DNA of 64,000 nt. Origin: Diphasiastrum complanatum. Its lineage: Eukaryota > Streptophyta > Lycopodiopsida > Lycopodiales > Lycopodiaceae. The notes beneath the pieces are model-generated. The model did not search any database, was not told the DNA's origin, and worked only from the letters and a program-made list of their open reading frames with translations. The stretch lies in the NCBI GenBank assembly GCA_029204225.1, contig CM055093.1:35290525-35354524 (forward strand), written 5' to 3'. Of this stretch, positions 47,464 to 58,428 are shown piece by piece. The position numbers were made by a program, and so were the translations under genes. The first letter of the stretch is position 1. Each line of letters begins with the position of its first letter.

Positions 47464-48381
47464 ATGTCTACCAACCCTGCCTCCAGTTTTGATGACCCTG
47501 ATGCCAATAAGCTCGACATCCAATTGTCCAAATTGGATATGACTGAAATGCAACACTGGTATCAACAGACAACATCCTTCTTTCAAGCCATTGAGTTCTA
47601 GATGCTAGTCCTGACCGGGTATCAAAGCCCGTACCTCATGCATATGATATATGCCAACTACAATGCTACAGCAAGGTCATGCCAGCTCATAGTTTCTCCT
47701 GTGAGGAACTATGTTTACAACATATCATTTGCACCAGCCGACTTGCAACCTTTTGGGTTCCCAAGAGGACCCAATATTGTCACCAGGACACTTAAAAAAG
47801 TCGAGCAAACAACATATTTCAAATTCATTGACCCATCCGTCGCCAAGGGGAGAAACAAGGACGGATATCGAGTCGAAGCAATCAATGACCCACAACTACA
47901 AGCGGCATGTGCGTACTTGACAAAGTGCACACAACGACCAAGAACCAAGTTGCAAAGGGTACACATGTCCTTGTTTCACATGATGGCAGATTCACGACTG
48001 CATGCCCAGAACCTCTATGATTGGGCACAGTTTGTTTCGAACTGCCTTCATGAGTGCATTAAGAACAAGTAGCCGATAACAATACTCGGATATCTCTTGA
48101 CAGATTTCACCCTCCACCCAGTCCAGAACGGGCCAAAGCTTCAACAACACTTGCAGCTTGCGGACAAGGCATGGAAAATTCCCATTGAGTCAACAAAGTC
48201 CAAGCGTGCACGATCAAGGGCAACTTCACAATCGGCATCCCAGCCTAAATGAGTAAATACCAGTATTCTCCCTCTGGTACAGAAGCAAAGAAGCCCACAA
48301 CTGGACTCACAAGCAGCTGCAACCTCCGGAGCTCAAGAGGCTGATACCTCCAAGGCCCAGTTGCCAGACACAAGGCAATAA
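47464..48381 (+). pseudogene. Gag-like protein, copy F3 (N-domain)
   Basis: From ATG 47464 (MSTNPASSFDDPDANK) to TAA 48379-48381, 305 codons in a single frame, interrupted only by TAG 47599, TAG 48070 and TGA 48250, each one C-to-T change from Gln or Arg. It keeps VEAINDPQLQAACAYL and NLYDWAQFV and ITILGYLLTDF, which align in order with EAITEPVIQAAAHLL, LYDWHSFL and ITIGPLLCNF of copy F1. A basic, Ser/Gln-rich tail follows. The coiled coil and C-domain are not present. Two minisatellite arrays lie just upstream. Confidence 0.7.
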
Positions 48382-48744
48382 AGGATGCAAAAGAAGCTTC
48401 AAGATGGAAGCACATCACCATTCGGATCAGTTTCAGATGGTTCCACCTCAGATGATGGAAGCTCATCTGATGCATGATCAGTACCACGAGCTCCAAGAAA
48501 TGTATATATAGAGACATATTTGGCCATAATCAACAAGCAACACCAATCTTGATTTTGGAAGCAATTTTGTGTCAATCTCTCCATTTGTCTTCAATTGTTT
48601 TGATTGATTTGAGTTTCTATCATAGTGTAACTTGTTTTCAGGCTGGAGTCCATACTCTGACAGGTTTTCACATGTGTGAAACCAGCAAGTACATTTACCT
48701 TCATTAATGATTGTTCTTGTTAGATTTTCATGCCTAGAATTGAT
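48382..48744. other. Short non-coding gap
   Basis: A TATA-like TGTATATATAGAG lies at ~48,500. No gene is recognised. Confidence 0.35.
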
Positions 48745-49560
48745 CTAGATTGATCTAAATCTTGTGTAGATTGATAGATCAATTGTATCTAACATCCAAT
48801 CCCTCTTGTGGATCATTTTAGCATCCATTCTTGGTCCTATTTTGCATATTTCCACAGCTATGACGATGCATATACATGATAGCTTTAAGTGGTCTAAACG
48901 TTGATGCCATAGCTTGATAATTTCAGAACTTTCACTGACATTAAATGCATGCTTATGACTCAAGACGTATAGATTTCCTTCTCTATTTGGTTCCAAAATC
49001 TCCTTAGACTCATGGTCTAGGATAACACATTGCTTAGAATTGAACAAGGCTTGATAGCCTTGGTCTAATAGCTTGCTGATTGACAACAGATTTTTGGTAA
49101 GCTTCAGCAAATAAAAAGTGTTCTGAAGCACTCTAGTAATTATAAAGTGTGTTGCTAAGTAGTAACACGAAATTGTCAAAGAAGATGGAAGACTCTAAAG
49201 CAATGTCATTACAACATCTTCATCTGAGACAAGTGTTCCTATGGCTACTAGTTGGCTCAAGAGATGTTTGAAATTATCTAGGTGATCGCACATAGATGTG
49301 TTCTCACCCATCTTCATGCAAAGGAGCTTTTTTTGAGAAAGAGATATGTAGTAACATTAACTATCTCGTGTGTGCCAATGAGAGTATTCCAAAATTCCTT
49401 AGAAGTTGAGCAAGTTGCTACATGAGTTATCTATGTATATCTAAAGTTCAGAGAGATTACAATTAAGGCTTTTCCATCCCTGGCTTCCCATTGAACAATT
49501 AAATATGGAGGTTCATTAGGCTTGGGCAGGGTGCCACTAACATACTCAACATGATGACCA
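48745..49560 (-). pseudogene. Copia gag and gag-pre-integrase fragment
   Basis: Minus strand from ~49,560: YVSGTLPKPNEPPYLIVQW and SKEFWNTLIGTHE (copia Gag, UBN2 type). Then from 49179: LLKLTKNLLSISKLLDQGYQ, FNSKQCVILDHESKEIL and IIKLWHQRL, the gag-pre-integrase HHCC region. Protease is missing between them, and there are several frame breaks. Confidence 0.8.
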
Positions 49561-50365
49561 AAAAACAGAAAAATGACATGGAGACCCATTTTTTTTCAAA
49601 TTTTTTTAAATTTTTTAAAAAGTATCCAAGTTTAAAATGCTTCAAATAAAAATATTGTAATGGTAAAAAAAATATTGTATTTTGCAAGAAAATAATTCAA
49701 GCTACAAAAACTTGGTCAATAGATTTTCATAAATAACTTAAAATTAGTTTATATGAAATAATAATACTATTCAAAATAAAATCATTAGATACACAACCAC
49801 TAAAATAACTAAAAAATATATTCTGCTTATTTAAAACAGAAGTTAAAGTTTTTTTTTTTGGAATTTTAAAATTTTTTTAAATTACAATTTTTGCATTGAA
49901 AAAAAATATTTTTTAAATTATGATAAAAAATTTAATCAATTATTTTTAAAGTTTTAAATTTTTTTAAAATCTTTACTTATACTTATGTAAGTCCATTGAA
50001 CATTTAAACATTAAATAAACGCAAATGAAATTATTTTACAATAATCGAGATTAAATGATTTGTGAAAATATTTAAATCACCCTGAAAAAAATCTTTTTAT
50101 TTTATTAAATTTCTAACAATATTTTTTTTTTACAAAAAATATTATAAAAACACATCCAAAATTAAAATATTATAAACTTGACAAATCGTTATAATTTTAG
50201 TTTTGGTAATGATTATCAATGTTAAAATTTTTAAAATATTTCAAATTCTTAATTTTAAATCATTTAAAAATAAATTTAAAAATATTAAATCAATCAAAAA
50301 GATTTCAAAACACAATACATCAGAAAATATAAACGCAATTATTTTTTGAAACAAAAGAGAATTTT
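49561..50365. other. Extremely AT-rich stretch
   Basis: Made almost wholly of A/T runs (many AAATTTTTTT-type blocks), with no gene. It separates the retroelement zone from the methyltransferase remnant. Confidence 0.6.
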
Positions 50366-51077
50366 TTATTCTAAAAAATCATCGAGATCATTTACATCTT
50401 TTTCTTTTTCTTGAGTAGCCACTGTAGTTTCAAGTGACACCTCTTCTACAGTTTTCTTGACTACCGTAACCACATTATAATCTTGAACCAAGACATCAGC
50501 AAATTCTCCTGTATCGCCTACTTTTCCGCTAGCAGGAGGCTGAGGTTCCTTAGATGAGAAAATTATTGAATCCTCGCTATCTAAACTCTTTTCCACCTCA
50601 GATAGTTCATCTGGCAAAACTGAAAGAGATTTCATTCTCATTTTTACAAAATCAACTACATTAGAATCTAAATCTACTACAACAACATGTCTGTATTTCT
50701 GAACAACACATGTGCTCGTAGTGCCGCTACCACTAAATAAATCCAAAACCCAATCAGCTGGGTGAGAAAAACTACCAAGAAGAATGAAAAATAACAATTT
50801 TCCAAATTGAAGAAGTTGTGACTTCAAGAAAATCCTGCATGAAACTATGGATTTCAGTGAATTTGAAGGATGAATTGTCATTTAATGATTTTTTCATCTG
50901 AAATCCATATGGTATATCGACAATATAGACTGTATAAGACCTTTTTTTTTAATTTTAAAATTTCTCTGCAGTCTCAATTAAATAAAAGCATGGTTGATCA
51001 TCGACACTTTTGGAAAGGTAGGTCTCTAATGGATCTTCCTCCACAATGGTCTCACCCCAACGTGCTAATCTCTCCAT
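50366..51077 (-). pseudogene. DNA amino-methyltransferase (N6-A/N4-C, beta-order) remnant
   Basis: Minus strand from ATG ~51,077 (MERLARWGETIVEEDP), then VYIVDIPYGF at ~50,930-50,901, the catalytic D-[PI]-P-Y motif of N6-adenine/N4-cytosine DNA methyltransferases. Next come WKIVIF and VLDLFSGSGTT at 50743-50717, the SAM-binding motif I, then VVVVDLDSNVVDFVKMRM (motif II helix). The order DPPY before FxGxG is that of class beta. An acidic C-terminal tail ends at 50366. The two motifs are in different frames, so either a frameshift or an unseen intron lies between. Such enzymes modify DNA bases; plant nuclear genomes do not normally carry this type except in mobile DNA. Confidence 0.75.
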
Positions 51078-51471
51078 GTCCTTTTTTTCTGCTTTTGCTT
51101 TCTGTACATGTCTCTTGAATTGCTATGGAAGGACTTTGTTTTTCTTATCTTCGGGAGACTGAAAAAGAAAAAGCTATGCTTAGCATGGGAGACATAAAAT
51201 ATAAAATAGAATAGGAGACTTAAAGTATTAAAACTCGACATTTCGAAGATTATCATAAACAATTGAGAATCTGCAGAGAAAAACATTTTTTAGAAAAAAT
51301 TCAAACATCACCTTAATGAAAATACCAAAAACTTTAAATAGACAAGCAGATTTTGTGAAAAATCTCTAAAAATCATAACTAAAAATTCAACACATTTTCT
51401 TACTAAAACATCTCAAAAGTTTCACTTTTCTCAGACTAAACCTTGTAAAATGAGAAAAATACGAGTAACGA
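51078..51471. other. Upstream of the methyltransferase, one outlying palindrome
   Basis: AT-rich DNA with a CTATGCTTAGCATGGG palindrome at 51174-51189. It is the probable promoter of the minus-strand methyltransferase. Confidence 0.5.
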
Positions 51472-51968
51472 CCTATGTTGAGCATGGGTTGTGTTCGGGT
51501 CCTGAGTAAAAACCTATGCTTAGCATAGGATGTCGGTGTGATGTTTCTATTCTTATCACCTAGCGACCTATGCTGAGCATAGGTTGCATCTCTAGTCCTC
51601 TTCTAACCTATGCTAAGCATAGGTTAGCAAGCAGCATGCAAAGACATCCTATGTTGAGCATAGGTGGGACTAGAGCACGCGAGTGATGACCTATGCTGAG
51701 CATAGGTTAGAAGAGGACCAGAGATTCAACCTATGCTTAGCATAGGTCGAAACGTGATACGAATAGAAACATCCCGCCGGCTTCCTATGTTGAGCATAGG
51801 TAGTTACTTAGGACCCGAACACAACCTATGCTCAACATAGTTTAGAGGAGAGGACTCGTGCAGTCACCTATGCTGAGCATAGGTCACCCAAGTTTTAAGA
51901 AGATGAATACTAGCTAAAACCTGAATATTTAGTAACGCAATGATTTAGTACCCATGCTAAGCATAGAA
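51472..51968. repeat. Nested palindrome array: 17-bp CCTATGCTNAGCATAGG every ~41 bp
   Basis: Copies start at 51472, 51513, 51567, 51607, 51648, 51690, 51730, 51784, 51825, 51867 and 51952. Each is an 8+1+8 palindrome, perfect or with 1-3 changes. The spacings are 41, 54, 40, 41, 42, 40, 54, 41, 42 and 85. The first nine are symmetric around the copy at 51648, and the intervening DNA is also inverted: TGTGTTCGGGTCCT (left) pairs with AGGACCCGAACACA (right), GATGTTTCTATTC with GAATAGAAACATC, CCTCTTCTAACC with GGTTAGAAGAGG. So small palindromes lie inside a ~370-bp imperfect large one. It lies between divergent genes. Confidence 0.95.
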
Positions 51969-52262
51969 CAAAGTTAAAAAATGACAATAATCTTACCATC
52001 AAGAAATGTGTGAGCGAGAACGTATGCAATATACTATAAAAATCCGTGACTTTGTCGCAGCGAAATGCTTCTGAATTCGTAGATGAGGTGAGTTATGCTT
52101 GGACTACGGTCCTTAAATAAATTTTTTTTCAAATCTCCGTCTCACGCCGATTTGGAGCACGAGACTCAACTCACTTCTCACTGACCTCAAGCTTGCGTCA
52201 GGACCGAGTTGCCGCGACTCACCTCACCTCATGTCGACCTCAAGCCTAAGCCAGGACCGTCC
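51969..52262. other. Intergenic, with a paired direct repeat
   Basis: GACCTCAAGC...CAGGACCG occurs twice (~52,184 and ~52,231). It lies between the palindrome array and the plus-strand gene. Confidence 0.5.
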
Positions 52263-52306
52263 AAACCTAAACCTAAACCTACTCTTGGGTCAACCCTAAC
52301 CCTAAG
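52263..52306 (+). repeat. Short telomere-like tract
   Basis: CCTAAACCTAAACCTAAACCT followed, after 15 bases, by AACCCTAACCCTAA. The units are close to plant telomere CCCTAAA and to CCCTAA, too short to be a telomere. Such telo-box-like sites also occur in plant promoters. Confidence 0.7.
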
Positions 52307-52561
52307 GATGCTGCCAAACAGTATTTAAGACATGGTAGTTGCTGGAAATTTCAATTAACCAGTTACTTTCTAGGCTTGTTGCTCATTTGCATTTAGTTGT
52401 TTTTCTTGTTTACGTCTATTGAGATTCTCATAGCTTTTTATTTGTATGACTAGCACAAGTTGTAGTTAAGTTTGTGGAGCACATTTAGTTTTATGTGTTA
52501 ACTATTTTAATGGGTCTATGCTTAGCATAAGTACATAGTTAGAATTTTTTTTAAGATTACG

Positions 52562-54830
52562 ATGTCAAGTAGTTCTACCTCTTCTATTCCAATAGTTGTA
52601 ACTCAATACGTTGCAACAAGTGCATCATCTTCATCTGATATTCCCAATGAAAGCTTTTTTTATAAAGCCACTCTTGATTATCAACATGCTTTCATAAATG
52701 ATGTGGCATCATCATCATTTACCCGTTCATCTTTCGAATTTTTTCACGCAAGTACTTTTAAAGAAATGACGTCTGTAACTCAACTTGTGTCAAATCTTTC
52801 GACCTCATCCTCCTCTTCAGATACAGGCTCTGCACAATCAGAACATTGTTCTTTTGAACAAGTTGAATCATTGAGTGATGAAGCTTCAATTCACTCAGTT
52901 ACTGATTCTAGTAAATCAACAGATCCGCGTAAGTCTGTTGATCTGTGATGTTCAAGCTTTTCTCATGTTCGTAGGAGACCTTCTCAAAGTGATGTTCGTC
53001 GTGTTAAATCTAAAAGGGCTATATTCGTTGAAAATTTAGAGCCTTCTAAGGGTCCAGAACATCCTGAGGTTGGAGCTAGAATTCCGAGTCATGAAATTCT
53101 AACACCTTTTCAACCAGTTCAAGCACCTACTAGTGTCACAGGTTCAATTTATAGATCAAACTCCAAACAAAAAGAAAAATACAAGACAGACTTGAGATCC
53201 TCACCTGATTTAACGAATCGTAAAAAATAGTTGATTACAAAAACTGAGATTCGAAAAGTATGAAATATTATTTGCTGCTCATCTTGTTGTTTGCAAAACC
53301 TAAGTATCAGAGAAATTGAAGAATTAAGATCAAACTTCCTTTTACGAATTAAGGATGAGAGAAATTACTATTTGTGTGCAACAGTGAGGCTGGACAAAAA
53401 CTCATTTTTGTATTTTTTAAATGCTTTGAAATTTGTCGCAAAGCTTACAAAGCAGTTCACGCAATCGAAAACTCACGGCTTCAACGAATGCATGCACGAC
53501 TTCAGAAAGACCCAGTATTATAGGGATTCTTACAGGGTCGAACTGTTTCTCCAGATACTTTAAATGCAACTACTTGGCTAAAGCATTTCATAAATGTGCA
53601 TAGAGAGAAATTGCCTAATTTCTTATATTTTCACTTGTTGGATAATTTTACAAAATTAGAAATATTTTTGATGTACAAAGAATTTGTCAAAAAAAAAAAT
53701 GTTCCCTATTTGAGTTACTCATATTTTCTTAGAATTTGAAAAAGAGATTTTGGACTAGTAAAGATTCTCAAAAAATCACGAATGATAGTATGCTCCACTT
53801 GCGAGTTGTAAAGTCTGCAAAACAATTTGCAAAGACCAATGATGAGAAAGGTAAATACTAATCAAATTTGTCATTCATTTTAATACTTTCTATTTTGTAA
53901 AAATTTAAGTTGCAATCTTTTTTAATATCATTATAGTATGATCTTTAGTCTATTAAATAAGTGAATCATTGTATTTTCAGTGGATGCTGCAAAAGCTCTT
54001 CAACTGCACAGAGATCAACAAACAGTTGAAAGACAAAAGTTGGCCACGCATCGAAAGAAATGTTTGGAATGTCCACAAAAATATTTGGGCCTTGTTATTG
54101 ATGGCATGGATCAGAAAAAAACAATGTTGTCTCATTTTGTCAGAGTGCCCAAAAATTTGAACGAGACAGATTTTATTCAGGTTCATTTTGTTGGAGCACT
54201 TGTGTTTAATGGCACTTTGGAGTCCAAGGTCTTTTTTAATTATCCCAATGTTCGAAATGATCCAAATTTGACGATCACCATTGTACATAAGATAATTTGT
54301 GAATTTGGTGAAAATCTTCTAGAAATATTTTATTTGCAGCTTGACAACACTGCTAGGAAAAATAAAAACCAAACTGTTTTGGCATACTTGTCCATGCTAA
54401 TGGAGAAAAAAAAAATCAAAAAAGTAAAAAGAGGATTTTTGTTGGTAGTTCATACCCACAATCAAATTGATCAAATATTCAGTTGCTTTTCTAAGAGGTT
54501 GAGATGCAAGAAAGTATTTTCTTTCCCAATGCGTCAACTCATTGTTGAGATCGTATGTGCCAAAGCCAAACATGTCATTAATCAGTAGTGTGATGTGCTT
54601 GTTCGTGGCCTTTTTGAAGGTGGAGGCAAGGGGTCCTGCAAGAAAGATGTCTTTTTCATTAGAAAGTTCTTCATGGTGGAACAAGGTTCGTGTGGAATTG
54701 AAGAACATAAATTATAGTTTTGCATGCATACCTCGATGCTGGAAGATGGTGGTTGAGTTGTTTGTTGCGAAATTTGGAGATCCATGGGCTGCTATTTGTC
54801 AGTATGCAATGAATATTTAGATGTGCAAGA
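52562..54830 (+). pseudogene. DUF7869-like, RNase-H-like D-D-D protein, with intron
   Basis: ATG 52562 opens a Ser/Thr-rich N-terminal region (~129 codons), continued in another frame to ~53,228. A partly broken middle part (53,291-53,563 and onward) leads to a CSTC pair at 53791-53802. An intron with GTAAAT...TTTTCAG borders (53851-53980) follows, and joining the exons keeps phase. The core reads LVIDGMDQKKT (D at 54100), VHFVGALVFNG, YLQLDNTARKNKN (D at 54343) and THNQIDQIFSCFSKRL (D at 54469). This matches, from memory, the family now called DUF7869, found in mobile elements across eukaryotes, with an acidic triad like DDE enzymes. The usual G-H-T-H-x-D-I-D is V-H-T-H-x-x-I-D here. The C-terminal part is frameshifted (YVPKPNMSL near 54,550). 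Confidence 0.65.
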
Positions 54831-54839
54831 AGTTGCATG

Positions 54840-55720
54840 CATAACGTAACATAATTTAGAGTTGTTGCAAATTGCAAACCTGTGAATCAGTTGCTGTAAT
54901 GGTTGGCATGTCAAGGATCTCTCTCTCGAGGATTTTCAACACAGTATCAATGGAGATTGGGCCATCAGTGAGGCGCACTCATGTTTCTGAGATGTGCCCA
55001 AGCTGCCTGCTAAGATCATTTTAAATAGCATTCAATTATGCGCGAGTCATCCCTCACCAATTAAAAATTGCGATATTATATCCAAAGTACAAATTTTGGA
55101 TCGCATAATGTCCCTTGTCACAGTGGGCCTCAAAGTGCTGAATAGCGACGCAATTTGTTTGTATTGAGCTTGGAATTGAAATCGCAAAACAATTTGTAAA
55201 AATGCTTTAGAAATCCTGAAAACACAACATGGAAATCATGACATTTTCATAAGATGAAAATGTTAGTAACAAACACCATAAAAAAAATGTGGACAAAAAG
55301 AAAAGAAATATAAGTTTGTACCTTCTATAAAATCTCCATGATGTTGATGCACATAAGCTTCTCTAGCATGTTTTTGCGATACAATAAAGGTGCTCATTGT
55401 GTAGCTACTATGGAAGCCGTTTTTGTATTCGCTCGGTTCAATCCCACATGCATTCAAGAGAAACATCTATCATGTGGAGGGATAAATACGTACCTCATCA
55501 AGTTGCTCAGAGGTCACAAGTTGTGATGTTCTTGTTTTCTCTTTCAGTTTTCGAAATAGCTATCAAAAAATTTGGGAATATCAATCATTGTGACAGAATA
55601 GAAAGCAAAAAAGCTACACGTATATTTTTTAGGACATCGCATTTACACGAATGAACAAAAAGGAAACAACGTACCTCTTCCGCCTCTGTAATTTCATGTG
55701 CTGCCATGTCGATGATCTGT
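54840..55720 (-). pseudogene. Spliced minus-strand exons, downstream of the helicase
   Basis: Going leftward, three readable exons each end at a consensus donor: MAAHEITEAEE|GTACGT (exon end 55676), LKEKTRTSQLVTSEQLDE|GTACGT (55494) and the exon with NGFHSSYTMSTFIVSQKH ending ~55322 at GTACAA. A fourth readable piece (HFEAHCDKGHYAIQNLYFGY, then DGPISIDTVLKILEREILD) follows a TTTTCAG acceptor and reaches ~54,900. I do not recognise the domain. They may be the 3' exons of the helicase gene or a separate gene. Several stops show decay. Confidence 0.5.
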
Positions 55721-55959
55721 TTTCAAACAAAAGGAAAGAATGGCAAAACATGTGCTTTATATATGGAACACAGAAAACAAATACCAAAAACAAATTCAAG
55801 AAAATGCATGCACCTGATTCAATTCCATGAAAGGCATGGTATCAAAGTTGTATTGATGGGTGGAAATCACATTGCTGAAATGGTTTCTTGGCTTACAATA
55901 GGTGGTATTGGATCAAAATCGTCAAGAGTCAATTTACGTGTGATGAATATGTGTTCTTG
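55721..55959. other. Junction between helicase core and downstream exons
   Basis: Contains frameshifted remains of the last Pif1 motif (minus-strand LESPNKNTYSSH near 55,930, probably degraded LSRV-x-x-x-x-H-I) and then intron-like DNA. Confidence 0.4.
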
Positions 55960-57850
55960 TTTGGTGACTCGAGACAACATCACATATGTTAGGCCTGGAC
56001 TGAATGTTTTTTTAATGTCAAGTATGGCAGAGCCATGGATTGTTGTGCCTTGGGATTTATGGCTGTGATAGCATATGACAATGTCAGCGGGAAGGTAAAT
56101 TTATAGTAGGTCTTTGAATCGTATCTAATTTTGTGCATTGTGGATAAAGTGATTTTTATTTTTTTACTGGTTGCATCGAGTTTTATCATAATGGAGTCTA
56201 TTTCCTTGCCATTTTTGGACCACATGAAGTCTTCAATTGTTCCCGTTGCTCCATTCACAACGCCATTTTGTATGACCAAGTTTGAAAGAATCATTATCTT
56301 TGCATTCTTAGCAATTTCTTCTAGCTGGTGGAATGTACGATCTTCAAGCCATGATTTCAATTCCATGTTGTCTGCTGCATTTGTTTTCACATGCAGCTTT
56401 GTAATGTCATTTTCTTGCAAGATTTTTTGCAATGCGTATTTGTTATATTTTCTTTGTGTGTACATATGATTGAAACATCAAAGTTGATCATTTAGAAGAG
56501 TTGGTCTTCTGGAACAATTTGTGTGTCCAACGTAGTGTCAATCTCTTGCAATGTGGGTTTTTGAAATCTTATCATGTTCAAAAATGAGAGGTACAAGGTG
56601 TTAGATGAATGTCTAATCGAGTGACTCAAATGCATTTGAGTAGCCATTTTTCAATATGTAGACGTTGAAATGTGACATATTGAGCATCGACTTTCTGTTC
56701 GATGTTTGCATATTGCTGGCAATTGCGCATGATCACCGACCAATAATAAAATATAATTTTTAAAAGGCGCATTGCATGGGGTAGATTTTATCTGATGCAC
56801 AACAAGACGCAATGTCTATGCGGTCATCATGGACATCTCATCGATAATGATATATTCAGCAGCAAGTATTGTTCGGAAACGTATGTCGGTTGGCATTAAA
56901 TTTTGTACGTATAAGCCGTTGATAGGGATGGAAAACATGTTGTGCATTGTTGTTGCACGTTTGCTAAGTCTTGACACAGCGGCACCGGTAGTAGCACAAA
57001 GCAGCACGGATCTGTTCATTCTGTCAAGTGAGTACGCTAGATACTTTATGAAATGTATTTTTCCACTTCTAGGTGTACCTGAAAGCACAATAATACCTGA
57101 AGTTTTTGATATCAAAAGTGAATAGCTATTTTCTTGTTCCATTGTCAACGAGGTATTTCCAAAAGATTCAAATTTGTGTACAATACCCAATGCATCCTTG
57201 GTATCTTTCGTCAAAGATGCCACATCGTCATCTACTTGTTCGAATACAACTTGAAATAGAGGGTCACGCAAAAAAGATTTGTGTTGCAATAGAATGTTCA
57301 CGATCTGTTGGCGCTGCTCATCTTGAAGCATCTGTTTATTTGTGTAATCCTCAACATGGCATTCAATATATTTTTCACATCAAATATTATCACGCAACAT
57401 GCAGATGATATTCTCATCTACAATAGAATTATTAAGGAGCATATAAATCATATCAAAATTGTCTTGCGGATTCTCATATGAGAAATTTTATTTGATAAGA
57501 AATCCAAATGTGAATTCTTTAAGCATGAACTAGTCGTGGCACCTATGCAAACAAATTGATATGAGAGATCTCGATTCTATTATTGCGTTTGCCAAGATAA
57601 CATCGATTTACTTTCTTTGTAGGCCCACTCTCAAATTTTTTAGGAAGACAAACATGTGATATGAAATTATTTGATATTTCAAAATTTATATCAAGAAGTT
57701 TGTATTCTTTTGTTTGGATAAATTTTTAAGCTGAGATGATCGACAAGCAAAGCGAACACCATTAATTTTAATAAGGTCAATGACAAAGTACACAAAATCA
57801 CTCTGAGGTGACCTCTTGTGCAAGTCTAGACTCATATTCAGTACTTTAGA
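55960..57850 (-). pseudogene. Pif1-type DNA helicase, all main motifs present but degraded
   Basis: Minus strand in order: motif I VLSGTPRSGKIHFIKY (Walker A, ~57,090-57,056; the usual Thr after GK is Ile), LLCATTGAAVSRLSKRATTM with MHNMFSIP (motif Ia/Ic), EYIIIDEMSMM (Walker B, 56,856-56,824), LLVGDHAQLPAIC (motif III, 56,750-56,707), LSHSIRHSS, then AKIMILSNLVIQNGVVNGAT and FPLTLSYAITAINPKAQQSM (motif V, ~56,090; canonical HKAQG lost). Stops after MSMMTA (~56,818) and elsewhere plus frameshifts disable it. Upstream readable sequence extends to ~57,850. No Rep/HUH endonuclease is visible, so it is not a typical Helitron. Confidence 0.8.
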
Positions 57851-58428
57851 GAACCACAATAAAAAAGTTATACTCTTGTGCTTGTCAGCATGCTACTGCA
57901 AACAACACACCAACAACCTCTAGTGAGTATTGAATATCTCGATGTTATCGATATACTGCATATGATCACCATAATGGAGTAAAGAAAGTAATATACATCC
58001 TTACAAGAAGGAAGGAACCTTATTATATCTAATGAACACCAATCAACAAATTCAAATACACACAACTTTGCATAACCATTTTTCCAATGTATGGAGATAG
58101 AAATATTGCTCATTTACAAGCTACTTTCCTCAAAGTAGACATGGAAGAGGTTAATAATAAACTGTAGAGCCTAGAGGAAGAGTTAGTTAGTTTGAAAGGA
58201 GCTTTTAATCGTGCTTTACAAATCGACACCACATCAAATGAAAGAGTCCCTATAATGATGCATTTCCATGGCTTACACAATATCAAAAGCAACAAAGGAA
58301 TCAAGTCTCAAATTATTACACATCCACATGTAAATAAGAAAACTTCAATTGTTCAAAGTGTATTTAGAACAATTTGTCAAAACTTAAGAAATCAATAGCT
58401 TTGTATTACTAGGCATAATTTTAAGAAA
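57851..58428. other. No confirmed gene
   Basis: Plus-strand readable pieces (e.g. MMHFHGLHNIKSNKG near 58,255) might be diverged copia pol but carry no diagnostic motif. Confidence 0.3.

Noticed and set aside
51472-51968. CRISPR array
   Set aside because: Regular spacing is present, but repeats are palindromic, spacers are inverted copies of each other, and the DNA is from a plant nucleus.
52263-52306. True telomere or chromosome end
   Set aside because: Only a few imperfect units, with genes and repeats on both sides.
54397-54785. Minus-strand frames opposite the end of the D-D-D gene
   Set aside because: They mirror the conserved plus-strand coding sequence; no independent support.
55960-57850. 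Helitron
   Set aside because: The Pif1 helicase is present, but no HUH Rep motif, no terminal CTRR hairpin and no TC/CTAG ends were seen; not fully excluded because the flanks may hold them.
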